Both the position numbers and the translations under genes were made by a program. Below are positions 11,139-20,156 of a stretch of 64,000 bases of DNA, one piece after another. Source of the stretch: Nocardia asteroides (GTDB lineage Bacteria; Actinomycetota; Actinomycetes; Mycobacteriales; Mycobacteriaceae); contig CP082844.1 in the NCBI GenBank assembly GCA_019930625.1, forward strand, positions 3,038,001 to 3,102,000, given 5' to 3'. Numbering within the stretch: position 1 is the stretch's first letter; each line of letters begins with the position of its first letter. The notes under the pieces were generated by a model. It searched no databases. It had not been told where the DNA came from and saw only the letters and a list, made by a program, of their open reading frames with translations.

Positions 11139-12455
11139 GTGTTGCGTGCGAATCCCGTCGCCCGGGTCCGTCGCCGGACGGTGCTCGGGTCGGCGCTGGC
11201 CGCCGGGCTGCTGGCGAGTGGCGGTTGCGGTTCCGATGACGACGCGCTGACCTTCTTCTTCCAGGCCAGGCCGGAGGAGGCTCGGGTCCGGCTGAAGATC
11301 ATCGACGAGTTCCGGAAACGGCACCCCGGCATCAGGATTCGCACCATCATGTCGGGACCGGACCCGCTGCAGCAGATGCTCACCTACTGCGCGGGCGGTA
11401 AGTGCCCGGACGTACTGATGGCCTGGGAACTGCTGTATTCCGGCCTGGCCCAGCGCGGCGTGCTGCTGGACCTGAACACGCTGCTCGACCGCGATCCGCG
11501 CTACGCCGCCCAGCTCCGCGCCGACAGCTACTCGGCGCTGTACGACACCTTCGCCTACGCCGGTGGGCAATACGCGCTGCCCGAGCAGTGGTCCGGGGTG
11601 TTCCTGTACTACAACCGGGAATTGTTCGAGCAGGCTGGGCTCACCGCGCCCGCGCGCTGGCGTGACGCCTGGTCGTTCGAGGAGTTCCTGGCCGCGGCCA
11701 AGGCGTTGACCGGGACGGATTCTTCCGGGCGGACCCGGTGGGGCTTCGTCGACGCCTGGGTGCCGTACTTCTCGGCGGCTTGCTTCGGCATGAACAACGG
11801 CGCCGAATGGTTCTCACCCCCGGTGAACCCCACCAGGACGAACCTCGGCGATCCACGCTTCGCCGAAGGATTCCAGTTCTACGCCGACCTCGCCGTACGC
11901 CACCGCGTGGCCCCGAAAGCCGCCGACACGCTCTCGGTTTCGGCCCCCGACCTGTTTCGTCGGGGACGGGCGGCGATGGCGCTGGGCGGGCACTGGCTGT
12001 ATTCCGAATTCGCGGGGCACGACGATCTCGCCGTCGATGTCACGGTGCTGCCGGTCGGCCCGCACGGCGGACCCGGCGCGATCACCGACGTCGGCAGTAC
12101 GGGCCTGGCCATCGCCGCGGACAGCCCGCGCATCGAACAAGCCTGGGAGTTCGTGAAATTCGCGACCGGGCCGGTCGGGCAGGCGATCATCGCCTCCTCC
12201 GGCCTGTTCGTCCCGGTCCTGGAATCTGCGATGCGCTCGCCGGGTTTCGCTGCCGCGCATCGGGAGATCCGCAATCTCGAAGTGTTCACCGACGGCCCGT
12301 CCAGCTCTCGTCCCCTGCCGGTGACTCCCGCCTGGGGCAAGGTCTCCGCCTTGCTCGAGCGCGGCTCCAATCGGGTGCTGCGCGGCGCCGCCACGGCCGC
12401 GTCCCTGGACGGACGCTTCGCCTCCGATGTCGACGCGCTGCTGGACACGCCATGA
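11139..12455 (+). CDS. Sugar ABC transporter substrate-binding lipoprotein (Tat-type)
   Basis: A 438-aa extracellular solute-binding protein (family 1). The N-terminus has a twin-arginine stretch RRRTVLGSAL and a lipobox LASGGC with the lipidated Cys at residue 30, so export by Tat followed by lipidation is likely. Mature-protein features typical of CUT1 binding proteins include YALPEQWSGVFLYYNRELF and VGSTGLAIAADSPR. I start it at GTG 11139, which has GGAGGAGGG directly upstream; the frame extends back to 11079 but lacks a signal. Its stop overlaps the next gene (ATGA). The ligand is probably a sugar or oligosaccharide but cannot be named from sequence. Confidence 0.9.
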   Translation: MLRANPVARVRRRTVLGSALAAGLLASGGCGSDDDALTFFFQARPEEARVRLKIIDEFRKRHPGIRIRTIMSGPDPLQQMLTYCAGGKCPDVLMAWELLYSGLAQRGVLLDLNTLLDRDPRYAAQLRADSYSALYDTFAYAGGQYALPEQWSGVFLYYNRELFEQAGLTAPARWRDAWSFEEFLAAAKALTGTDSSGRTRWGFVDAWVPYFSAACFGMNNGAEWFSPPVNPTRTNLGDPRFAEGFQFYADLAVRHRVAPKAADTLSVSAPDLFRRGRAAMALGGHWLYSEFAGHDDLAVDVTVLPVGPHGGPGAITDVGSTGLAIAADSPRIEQAWEFVKFATGPVGQAIIASSGLFVPVLESAMRSPGFAAAHREIRNLEVFTDGPSSSRPLPVTPAWGKVSALLERGSNRVLRGAATAASLDGRFASDVDALLDTP

Positions 12456-13387
12456 ACCGGGCACGGCGGTCGCGAACCGCGAGCATAGACCTGCGCGGCG
12501 TCGCTTCGCGCTTGGCGCGACAGCGGGAACGAGCGGGTTGGGCATTCGTCGCGCCCAATGTGGCGGCGGTCGCGATTTTCCTGTTGTTCCCGTTGGTATT
12601 TTCGCTCTATCTGAGTTTCCATTCGTGGGACTTGTTCGGCCCCATGCGTTTTGTCGGTCCGGACAACTACCGGCGGCTGTTCGCATCCGACCCGTTGTTT
12701 CTCATCGCGCTGCGCAATACGGCCGTTTTCACGGTGCTGACCTCAGCGCCCACGATAGCGATCGGACTAGCCGTCGCCGCCGCGCTGAATCGAAAGCTGG
12801 CCGGCATCGGTATATTTCGCACCATCGCGTTTCTGCCGCTGGTCGCGTCGGCGGTCGCCATGGCGGTGGTGTGGCGGTTCCTGTTCACCGACGACGGATT
12901 GCTCAATGTCGCGCTCGGCTGGATCGGCATCGACGCGGTGCCCTGGCTCACTCACCCCGACTGGGCGCTGGTCTCGCTCAGCATCGTCACAGTGTGGAAG
13001 AGCGTGCCGTTCGCGACGGTCATCCTGCTCGCCGCCATGCAGGGGGTGCCCGAGACGCTCTACGAGGCGGCGAAGATCGACGGGGCGGGCGCGCTGCGGC
13101 GGTTCTCCGCGATCACCCTGCCGCTGATCCGGGGGCCGCTGTCGTTCGTCTTCATCATCACGATCATCAACTCGGTGCAGGCCTTCGACCAGGCCTACGC
13201 GCTGACCGGCGGCAACGGCGGACCGGAGACGGGGACCTACCTGCTGGGGATCATGCTGTTCCAGAACGCGTTCGGCTTCTACGAGGTCGGGTACGCCTCC
13301 GCGCTGGCCTGGGTGATCTTCGCGCTGCTGTTCCTGCTGACGCTCGTGCAACTGCGGATGGCCCGGCGGGCGGAGGTGCAGCAGTGA
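12452..13387 (+). CDS. Sugar ABC transporter permease (MalF type)
   Basis: A 311-aa inner-membrane permease with six hydrophobic segments, beginning with WAFVAPNVAAVAIFLLFPLV. The cytoplasmic EAA loop that docks the ATPase reads EAAKIDGAGALRRFSAITLP. It starts at an ATG that overlaps the binding-protein stop and ends overlapping the next permease (GTGA). No ATPase gene is in the operon. In actinobacteria many CUT1 importers share one MsiK-type ATPase encoded elsewhere, so this is normal. It forms the translocation pore with the following permease. Confidence 0.93.
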   Translation: MNRARRSRTASIDLRGVASRLARQRERAGWAFVAPNVAAVAIFLLFPLVFSLYLSFHSWDLFGPMRFVGPDNYRRLFASDPLFLIALRNTAVFTVLTSAPTIAIGLAVAAALNRKLAGIGIFRTIAFLPLVASAVAMAVVWRFLFTDDGLLNVALGWIGIDAVPWLTHPDWALVSLSIVTVWKSVPFATVILLAAMQGVPETLYEAAKIDGAGALRRFSAITLPLIRGPLSFVFIITIINSVQAFDQAYALTGGNGGPETGTYLLGIMLFQNAFGFYEVGYASALAWVIFALLFLLTLVQLRMARRAEVQQ

Positions 13388-14292
13388 ACACCTACGAGGT
13401 CGTGCTACGCGCGCTGCCGGTCCGGCGCGATCGCGTGATCGTCGCGGCCGGCCGGGCCGACCGGGCGATCGTGCGGCGGGTACTACGCGGGACCGCGGCG
13501 TATGCGGTGCTGGTCGGCATCGCGTGGTGTGCGCTCCTGCCGATCCTGTGGGCGGTGTCCGGCTCGCTGAAACGCGACGGCGAGATCGCCGACGCCGCCT
13601 TCCTTCCGCAACGGCCGCAGTGGTCGAACTACGGAAAGGTCTTCGACCTGCTGCCGATGGGGCGGATGCTGCTCAACACCACGATCTACGCGCTGTGTGT
13701 CACGGCGGGGCAGGTCTTCTTCTGCTCGCTGGCCGGGTACGCCTTCGCGCGCTTGCGGTTTCGTGGGCGCGACATGTTGTTCCTCGCCTACTTGGCGACG
13801 CTGATGGTGCCGTTGACCGTGACCGTGATCCCACAGTTCCTGTTGATGCGGGCGTTCGGCTGGGTCGACACCCCCTGGGCGATGATCGTGCCCGGCCTAT
13901 TCGGCAGCGCGTTCGGCACCTATCTGATGCGGCAGTTCTTCCGCACGCTGCCCGAGGAACTGGAGGAGGCCGCCATCCTCGACGGCTGCTCTACGTGGCA
14001 GGTCTACTGGCGGGTCCTGCTGCCGCACACCCGCCCCGCCTTGATGGTGCTCGCCGTGCTCACCTGGATCACCGTGTGGAACGACTTCCTCTGGCCGCTG
14101 GTCATGATCCAGCGCGAGGATGTCGCCACCGCGACACTGGGTCTGGTCCGGCTGCAAGGCCAGTACCACACCCAGTGGCCCATTCTGATGGCCGCCGCGG
14201 TAGTCATCCTGCTTCCGCTGCTGGTGATCTACGCGATCGCCCAGCGCGCGTTCATCCGCGGCATCGCGATGTCGGGGCTCGGCGGGCGCTGA
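13384..14292 (+). CDS. Sugar ABC transporter permease (MalG type)
   Basis: A 302-aa permease, partner of the preceding one. It carries the MalG-type features: first helix AVLVGIAWCALLPILWAVSGSLK and an EAA loop EAAILDGCSTWQVYWRVLLP, followed by the conserved ITVWNDFLWPLV helix. The start is GTG 13384, overlapping the previous stop. About 60 residues precede the first conserved helix, a little longer than usual; a later start is possible but would break the overlap. The operon ends here, with the VOC gene converging from the other strand. Confidence 0.92.
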   Translation: MNTYEVVLRALPVRRDRVIVAAGRADRAIVRRVLRGTAAYAVLVGIAWCALLPILWAVSGSLKRDGEIADAAFLPQRPQWSNYGKVFDLLPMGRMLLNTTIYALCVTAGQVFFCSLAGYAFARLRFRGRDMLFLAYLATLMVPLTVTVIPQFLLMRAFGWVDTPWAMIVPGLFGSAFGTYLMRQFFRTLPEELEEAAILDGCSTWQVYWRVLLPHTRPALMVLAVLTWITVWNDFLWPLVMIQREDVATATLGLVRLQGQYHTQWPILMAAAVVILLPLLVIYAIAQRAFIRGIAMSGLGGR

Positions 14293-14353
14293 GGGGTGCC
14301 GCGGGGCTCGGGCCAGCCCAGCGGCAGGTGACGGACGGGCGTTGCCGGTCGCG

Positions 14354-14770
14354 TCAGGCGCCCCAGTAGGTGCCGAAGCTCCACAGGTTGCCCTCTGGGT
14401 CGCGGACCGTGAAGCCGCGCGAGCCGTAGTCCTCGTCGCGCAGGCCACGGACCACCTCGGCGCCCGCGGCGGTGGCCCGGGCGAACAGGACGTCCGGTTC
14501 CTCGCAGACCAGGTACACCGAGTCGGTGCCGGTCGGGCGGCTGCCGAACGGTCCATCGTCCTTGCCCGCCGAGCCGAACATGATGCCGCCGCCCAGCGGC
14601 CAGCGCAGTTCGGCGTGCTCGACGATCGACGGGTCGTCGTCGCGGGCGTAGAGCGCGGCTTCCCGGAAGCCGAACGCCTCGACGAGGAAGGTGGCCATGG
14701 CGCGGGCATCGCGGAAGGTCAGCGTGGGCCAGACGGCGGTGCGGGTGCTGGTTTCTGTCGGATTCGTCAT
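14354..14770 (-). CDS. VOC (glyoxalase/bleomycin-resistance) family protein
   Basis: A 138-aa protein of the vicinal oxygen chelate fold, made of two beta-alpha-beta-beta-beta units. The first reads TLTFRDARAMATFLVEAFGF and the last DYGSRGFTVRDPEGNLWSFG, a standard VOC ending with the Glu/Gly-Asn-Leu-Trp pattern. Substrate unknown. The ATG at 14770 is chosen over upstream in-frame codons that lie inside the AraC gene. The AraC-family gene ends 10 bases upstream, so the two form a regulator-enzyme pair. Confidence 0.88.
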   Translation of the reverse strand: MTNPTETSTRTAVWPTLTFRDARAMATFLVEAFGFREAALYARDDDPSIVEHAELRWPLGGGIMFGSAGKDDGPFGSRPTGTDSVYLVCEEPDVLFARATAAGAEVVRGLRDEDYGSRGFTVRDPEGNLWSFGTYWGA

Positions 14771-14780
14771 GCGCCCATCG

Positions 14781-15617
14781 TCATCCGGCGAACTCGTCGG
14801 TGGCTTGTACGGATGGAACCTCCTCGGCCAGCCAGCTCGTCGGGCTCGTGCCCGCCAGGTCGGCGAAGTCACGATCCAGATGGGCCTGGTCGTAGTACCC
14901 GCAGGCGGCGGCCACCTGGGCGATGGTGATGTACGAGGGTGTATGCGCGAGAATCCGGCGCGCTCGTTCGAACCGGGTGATCCGCGCGGCGAGCTTCGGA
15001 CTCAAGCCGAACTCGCGGTTGAACCGGCGCGTCAGGTGCTGCCTGCTCCATCCGATCTCCTCGGCCAGCGGACCGACCGCGACGCCTCCGCCAGAATCGA
15101 CCACGGTGCGCCACGCCCAGGCCAGTTCGGGACCGACCGCGCGATCCGGGTCGGCGAGCGCCGAGAGCACCCGATCACAGGCGGAGAAACGTTCCGGCCA
15201 GGTCGGCGCGTATTGCAACCGCTCCCACAGCTCCAAGCCGACGGGACCGACCACGTCGGAGAATTCGACCGTCGTATCCCACAGCGCCGCCGCGGGCAGC
15301 CCGAACAGGGTGCGGCATCCCAGGGGCGTCAGCTCCACGGCCACACCTTCCTGGTGACCGTTGTGCGCGATCAGCGCCGTGCTCGCCTGCAAGCCGCTCA
15401 GCACACAGCGGTAGTCCTGCGGAGATTGTCGCGGATCGGTCTGCTCGACGACATCGATCGTCGGGCCGATCGCGACGATGAAAGTCATGTGCCGAGAGGG
15501 CAACCCGCGATGGATCGACGCGGCGAACCCGGACATGCGATACCCGATGTAGCGGTCGATGAACGCCGCGAGCACCGGTGCCGGACGCGCCGTCACCACC
15601 TCCGTGGTCGGCTCCAT
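14781..15617 (-). CDS. AraC-family transcriptional regulator
   Basis: A 278-aa regulator. The N-terminal ligand or partner domain contains the SRHMTFIVAIG segment typical of the DUF6597-type AraC group. The C-terminal 100 residues hold the two helix-turn-helix motifs, EEIGWSRQHLTRRFNREFG and AQVAAACGYYDQAHLDRDF. I start it at ATG 15617 (MEPTTEVV); in-frame upstream codons add an unlikely N-terminus. It is followed 10 bases later by the VOC gene, which it may control. The divergent oxidoreductase gene starts 170 bases away. Confidence 0.9.
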   Translation of the reverse strand: MEPTTEVVTARPAPVLAAFIDRYIGYRMSGFAASIHRGLPSRHMTFIVAIGPTIDVVEQTDPRQSPQDYRCVLSGLQASTALIAHNGHQEGVAVELTPLGCRTLFGLPAAALWDTTVEFSDVVGPVGLELWERLQYAPTWPERFSACDRVLSALADPDRAVGPELAWAWRTVVDSGGGVAVGPLAEEIGWSRQHLTRRFNREFGLSPKLAARITRFERARRILAHTPSYITIAQVAAACGYYDQAHLDRDFADLAGTSPTSWLAEEVPSVQATDEFAG

Positions 15618-15788
15618 AGGGGTCACGCTACGCCGGGGGACCGACATCGCAAGGTGAGCAGGGCTGACACGACATCTCTCCACCGATACCGGGCAACGGT
15701 GAGATGTACCACTACAGCGCGTAGTGGACTGTGGTAACCCGCTGCGCGCCGGTTACCGTTGCGCCTCCTAACGATTTCTGGAGGTGCG

Positions 15789-16712
15789 ATGCGGCGGGTG
15801 CAGTACGAGCGCAGCGGTGGTCCCGAGGTGCTCGAGCTCGTCTCGGTCGAGGTCCCGACGCCAGGGCCGGGTGAGCTGCTGGTCCGCGTCGAGGCGGTCG
15901 GGGTGACCCTGCCGGTGGTGCGGAAGGTGCGTGAGCGGCGCGAACCCGTCGCGCTGGGCGGTGAGATCGCCGGTGAGGTGGTCGCGGTAGGCGAGGGCGT
16001 CGACCGGTACACGCCCGGCTATCGAGTGACCGGCCTGGTGTTCGGGCACGGCTATGCCGACTACGCCCTGCTTTCGGCGGCCATGGCCTCGCCGATTCCC
16101 GACGGAGCGTCGGCGGTCGACGCGGTCGCGCTGGTGCGCAGCGGTCTGGTCGCCCTCGGCGCGCTGGACGCCGCGTCTCCGCGGGAGGGCGAGTCCGCCC
16201 TGCTCACCGCCGCCGCGAGCGGCGTCGGCCACCTCGCGGTCCAACTCGCCCGGGTGCGCGGCGCGGCGCGGGTGGTCGGCGCGGTGTCGGATCTGGCGAA
16301 GGCGGAGTTCGTGCAGAAACTCGGAGCCGACGACGTCGTCGAGTACCGCCAGGAGTCCTGGGGCGCTCCGGCCGACTATGTGCTCGACGCGGTCGGCGGC
16401 GACCTGCTCCCGCCCGCCCTCGCCGCCCTGGCCCCGGGTGGACGGTTGGTCGCCTACAGCTCCGGCGGCGGCACCGTCCAGGCATACGACCTGCTCACCG
16501 GCGCGAAATCGGTGATCGGCTTCCAAATGGCCCGGATCGCCCAGGGACAACCCGAGCTGTACGAGCACTGGCGGCAGGAACTGTGGCAGTACTTCGCCTC
16601 CGGCCAACTACGCCCCGCCGTGCACGCCGAGTTCCCCTTCGAGCAAGCCGCAGCCGCCCACACCGTCATCGAGCAACGCGCCAACCTCGGCAAAGTCGTC
16701 CTCATCCCCTGA
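15789..16712 (+). CDS. Quinone oxidoreductase-like zinc-binding dehydrogenase
   Basis: A 307-aa member of the medium-chain dehydrogenase/reductase superfamily, NADPH:quinone oxidoreductase (zeta-crystallin-like) branch. The start MRRVQYERSGGPEVLELV is standard, and a GGAGGTG ribosome site lies just upstream of ATG 15789. The nucleotide-binding region reads LLTAAASGVGHLAVQLA, then AEFVQKLGADDVVEYR. The usual zinc-ligand cysteines are absent, as expected for this branch, so it should reduce quinone or enone substrates with NADPH. A strong hairpin follows the stop. Confidence 0.9.
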   Translation: MRRVQYERSGGPEVLELVSVEVPTPGPGELLVRVEAVGVTLPVVRKVRERREPVALGGEIAGEVVAVGEGVDRYTPGYRVTGLVFGHGYADYALLSAAMASPIPDGASAVDAVALVRSGLVALGALDAASPREGESALLTAAASGVGHLAVQLARVRGAARVVGAVSDLAKAEFVQKLGADDVVEYRQESWGAPADYVLDAVGGDLLPPALAALAPGGRLVAYSSGGGTVQAYDLLTGAKSVIGFQMARIAQGQPELYEHWRQELWQYFASGQLRPAVHAEFPFEQAAAAHTVIEQRANLGKVVLIP

Positions 16713-16720
16713 GGCGCGAC

Positions 16721-16768
16721 CGCGAGTGGCACGACCGCGGCGAGCTTCGCTGTGCTGTGCCACTCGCG
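16721..16768 (+). terminator. Strong 12-bp hairpin after the oxidoreductase gene
   Basis: A perfect 12-bp inverted repeat, CGCGAGTGGCAC at 16721-16732 and GTGCCACTCGCG at 16757-16768, with a 24-base loop. It begins 9 bases after the stop codon at 16712. There is no T-run, which is common for terminator hairpins in high-GC actinobacteria. It probably ends the upstream transcript before ychF. Confidence 0.6.
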
Positions 16769-16964
16769 CTATCGGGGCCGGTTGATCGCCGGTGGCGCGG
16801 GTCTGCTGGCCGGATCACCGTGTGTCGCGGGGTGCGTGATGAGGCGGTATCGGTTCGAGTATTGAGCGGTGTCCTATCCGCAAGACGTCCCTGCTGGTGA
16901 CGATGCTTGCCTTCGGGCAGGCGCGGGGGAGCGGGGTCGGTGCGCCGCGTAGACTCTCTTCCTC

Positions 16965-18065
16965 GTGAGTCTCACCCTCGGAATCGTCGGCCTGCCCAAC
17001 GTCGGAAAGTCGACGCTGTTCAACGCGTTGACCAAGAACGACGTGCTCGCCGCGAACTACCCGTTCGCGACCATCGAGCCCAACGTCGGCGTCGTCGCGC
17101 TGCCCGATCCGCGGCTGAACAAGCTGGCCGAGATCTTCTCCTCCGAGCGGATCGTGCCCGCCACGGTGTCGTTCGTCGACATCGCGGGCATCGTCAAGGG
17201 CGCCTCCGAGGGCGCGGGCCTGGGCAACAAGTTCCTCGCCAACATCCGCGAGGCCGACGCGATCTGCCAGGTGGTCCGCGTGTTCGCCGATGACGATGTG
17301 GTGCACGTCGACGGCCGCGTCGATCCCGGCGCCGACATCGAGGTGATCGAGACCGAACTCATCCTCGCCGACCTGCAGACCCTGGAGAAGGCGGTCGTGC
17401 GGCTGGAGAAGGAAGCCAAGGTCAAGAAGGAGCGCAAGCCGGTCGCCGACGCCGCCAAGGCCGCGCAGGAGATCCTCAACAGCGGCACCACCCTGTTCGC
17501 CGCGGCCGACAAGGTGGAGACCGAACTGCTGAAAGAACTTTCGCTGCTCACCACCAAGCCCTTCCTCTACGTCTTCAACGCCGACGAGTCGGTGCTCACC
17601 GACGAGGCGAAGGTCGCCCAACTGAAAGCCTCCGTCGCCCCCGCCGATGCGGTCTTCCTCGACGCCAAGGTGGAAGCCGAACTCCTCGAACTCGACGAGG
17701 AGTCCGCCACCGAACTCCTCGAATCCATCGGCCAAACAGAACCCGGCCTGCACGCCCTGGCCCGCGCCGGCTTCCACACCCTCGGCCTGCAGACCTACCT
17801 CACAGCAGGCCCGAAAGAAGCCCGCGCCTGGACCATCCACCAGGGCGACACCGCCCCGAAGGCAGCGGGCGTCATCCACACCGATTTCGAACGAGGCTTC
17901 ATCAAGGCCGAAGTCGTCGCCTTCGACGACCTGGTCGAAGCGGGTTCCATGGCCGCAGCCAAAGCCGCGGGCAAGGTGCGCATGGAGGGCAAGGACTACG
18001 TCATGGCGGACGGCGACGTGGTCGAATTCCGAAGCGGAGTAGCCTCACCGTCCAAGAACAAGTAG
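16965..18065 (+). CDS. ychF: Redox-regulated ATPase/GTPase YchF
   Basis: A 366-aa Obg-related P-loop protein that prefers ATP and binds ribosomes. It has the Walker A GLPNVGKST at about residues 9-17, the switch region YPFATIEPNVGVV, DIAGIVKGASEGAGLGNKFL, and a C-terminal TGS domain (AWTIHQGDTAPKAAGVIHTDF). The length is exactly that of the family, and the family-typical start (MSLTLGIVGLPN) is at GTG 16965. It stands alone between a hairpin and a convergent accessory gene, and marks the end of the core region before the accessory stretch. Confidence 0.97.
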   Translation: MSLTLGIVGLPNVGKSTLFNALTKNDVLAANYPFATIEPNVGVVALPDPRLNKLAEIFSSERIVPATVSFVDIAGIVKGASEGAGLGNKFLANIREADAICQVVRVFADDDVVHVDGRVDPGADIEVIETELILADLQTLEKAVVRLEKEAKVKKERKPVADAAKAAQEILNSGTTLFAAADKVETELLKELSLLTTKPFLYVFNADESVLTDEAKVAQLKASVAPADAVFLDAKVEAELLELDEESATELLESIGQTEPGLHALARAGFHTLGLQTYLTAGPKEARAWTIHQGDTAPKAAGVIHTDFERGFIKAEVVAFDDLVEAGSMAAAKAAGKVRMEGKDYVMADGDVVEFRSGVASPSKNK

Positions 18066-18126
18066 CGCTCGCGGACTGGTGAGAGGCCCGCCTATCGGGA
18101 GCCGAACCCGTCCGCAATCGGTAGCG

Positions 18127-19722
18127 CTACGGTGACGACGCCTCATCGATGACCCGGATTCGGTGGTCATCGAGGGGGTATCCGTTCTCCCCCTCGATCC
18201 GAACCGCCTCGATCTTGGCCTTCATCTGTGGATCGACACCGTTCATGAAGTGCCACTGATGTTCTGGCGGCTTGCCGTCCACCCAGTACTCGCGATTCAT
18301 GTGCGAGATGGCGAGCTGTCGACGCGCTTGTGTTTCGTAAGTCCGTTCCCGCAGGGGCTGAATCTCCAGCCCGGCAGTTTTGACCTCGTGCCACACCCGG
18401 CCTTCATCGGTGACGATGTCGACCTCGCTAGTCAGCCGTGCGCCCATCGGCGCCCGGACGTCGACCTCGGCACCGAGATCATGAATGTTGTCGAGCTTCG
18501 CGGCCATCTGGACCTCGCCCTCGATTCCTTGGACGCCGGTGTGGTTTCCCTGCAGGACGGAGCGAATAACCGACGTGTCGGCGTCTGCAGCGGCAGCCTC
18601 GTCCGCGAGTGCGGTGACGCGGTCACGGGTTGCCTCGAGTGCGGCCTGCCAGCGATCCGCGCCCTTGTCCAACAACTCCGGCGAGCGCTCCACCAGTGCG
18701 TTCAACCGGTCCTGCACCGTGTCCAGATAATCATGCGTACCCTGGATCAGCTCAGGAAGCGGCCGAACATCCCGACTGTAGATGTCGGCAATCCAATCGG
18801 GAGCATCGTCGCCCTTGATGGCCGACAGCGTTGCCTGCCGCATCCACTGGTCGGTGTTGTTCACCGCAACGCTGTCCAGGTTCTGCTGGGTCTTCGGCGA
18901 GTGCACGTAGGCGTCGGCTTCCCGTCTGGCGAGCCAGTCACCGACCTCGGGAGGATACCCGGCTCTTTTCAGTTCGGTCAGGGTTCGCCGCAGCATTGCC
19001 TGGTGAGTACGTTCCTCGGGCGCGCGCCGACACTCCTGGTACCGCTCGTACAGCTTCCTTTCCGCCTGTTCCAGCATCTGCGGCGAGACACCGCGACTCT
19101 CGATACGCGCGAGTGCCGGCCGGAGACCGTCGGGGAACGCGGCCGTGTCGGCCCGCGGCGGCACCGCGTCGGCCCGGCGAAACCGCTCGATGAGGCCCAC
19201 CTTGTCAGCCCACCGGGCGGTCTCGGCCTCCGCGCTCGTCATCGCTCGCTGAGCACGCGCACTCAGCAGGTAGTCGTCCACCTGGCCGCGCGCTGTCGCG
19301 CGCGCTACGTCCGCCGGCATACCCTCCCGGGCCAGCTGCTCCGACCGGTCGGCGAGGAACTCGCGGCGTAACTGCGCTTCCCGTTCCGCGGACAGCCGTT
19401 CGTAGCGCGCCAGCACCGCCAGCTCCGCGTGCCGCGCAGTGTCAGCCCTCAATCCCGAATCGTGAACGCGGGCAAGCAGATCCCCGATCGCGTCCGGCCC
19501 GTCGCTGGTGCCGGTGGGCGCATCACGATCCGCGAATGTTCCGTGCCCGAACTTCGCATCCGCAAGCATCCGATCCTGGTGCGTTAACTCTTGCTCCACG
19601 TCCCGCACGACACCGGTCGTCTCGACGGACCGTCGCTTGGCCGCCCAGCCGGCCTCGAACATCCGCTCGGACAGCTGCGCGCTCAGTGCCCGATACGCGT
19701 CGGCGATGCGTTCGCCTTTCAC
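18127..19722 (-). CDS. PD-(D/E)XK nuclease-like protein, possible toxin C-terminal fragment
   Basis: A 531-aa protein of no recognised full-length family. Residues 1-380 are charged and helical, with long Arg/Glu/Ala-rich coiled-coil-like runs. Residues about 395-450 fit the PD-(D/E)XK nuclease core: a helix Glu in GIEGEVQMAAKL (Glu401 or Glu403), Asp435 in SEVDIVTD, and Glu446-x-Lys448 in VWHEVKT. The last 80 residues read YWVDGKPPEHQWHF, which suits a catalytic C-terminus. Such layouts are common in secreted or contact-dependent toxins. The listed start is GTG 19722, with AGAGGGT upstream, but coding-like text continues in frame to about 19803 without any start codon, so the gene may be truncated. 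Function is inferred from the motif only. Confidence 0.7.
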   Translation of the reverse strand: MKGERIADAYRALSAQLSERMFEAGWAAKRRSVETTGVVRDVEQELTHQDRMLADAKFGHGTFADRDAPTGTSDGPDAIGDLLARVHDSGLRADTARHAELAVLARYERLSAEREAQLRREFLADRSEQLAREGMPADVARATARGQVDDYLLSARAQRAMTSAEAETARWADKVGLIERFRRADAVPPRADTAAFPDGLRPALARIESRGVSPQMLEQAERKLYERYQECRRAPEERTHQAMLRRTLTELKRAGYPPEVGDWLARREADAYVHSPKTQQNLDSVAVNNTDQWMRQATLSAIKGDDAPDWIADIYSRDVRPLPELIQGTHDYLDTVQDRLNALVERSPELLDKGADRWQAALEATRDRVTALADEAAAADADTSVIRSVLQGNHTGVQGIEGEVQMAAKLDNIHDLGAEVDVRAPMGARLTSEVDIVTDEGRVWHEVKTAGLEIQPLRERTYETQARRQLAISHMNREYWVDGKPPEHQWHFMNGVDPQMKAKIEAVRIEGENGYPLDDHRIRVIDEASSP

Positions 19723-20114
19723 ACCCTCTACTCGAGCACACTGCGGCGCGGCCCATTCTTCGCCGCTGGGAAGCCGGTCCAGTTCGTCGACGGCGCTGGC
19801 CGGTCAGCGACCCACGGTCAGTCGTGAGGTCGCGCTTCGACGTAGTACTCGGCCGACAACACCCGCACCCCTGCTGCGGTGTCGAGACCAGCATTCCGGG
19901 AATGGCTGCGGGGAGGGCGATTCGTTCGGCACTTCGATGTTTTCCGAGGCCGGGGGACGGCGACCGCCTGTGCCGAAGCCTCTCCTGCGGTGCAGAGCAG
20001 GGCGCCCGAAAATCGGCATGGGCGCGCACTCGAGTTCGCTAGGTCAGCCGGGTGATGCGGCGGGAGTACGCCGTATCCTACGGAGCAGAGATTGTTTTGC
20101 TTCGGAACGGAGAT
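19723..20114 (-). other. Intergenic stretch with coding-like remnants
   Basis: About 390 bases without an intact gene. On the minus strand, 19723-19803 is open in frame with the nuclease-like gene and reads like protein (AVDELDRLPSGEEWAAPQ), then meets a stop at 19804-19806. Further up, another frame ends VRVLSAEYYVEARPHD at a stop near 19818. The frames do not join. This looks like the eroded 5' part of the adjacent gene or of a lost neighbour. Confidence 0.35.
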
Positions 20115-20136
20115 ATTGTCAAATCCGGTGGATGAG
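20115..20136 (+). repeat. Solo copy of an IS-end-like sequence
   Basis: The stretch TTGTCAAATCCGGTGGATGA matches the left end of the nearby IS256-type element (21197-21217) at all but about two positions, in the same orientation. It lies 20 bases beyond the stop of the DUF6928-like gene, so that gene is flanked by two direct copies. This may be the remnant of an earlier insertion. No transposase text is attached to this copy. Confidence 0.55.
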
Positions 20137-20156
20137 TCGTTCGATAGTAGCCGCTG

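Noticed and set aside
18163..19371. A 402-aa rightward open frame opposite the nuclease-like gene
   Set aside because: The leftward frame has the nuclease motif and a ribosome site; this one has no recognisable domain.
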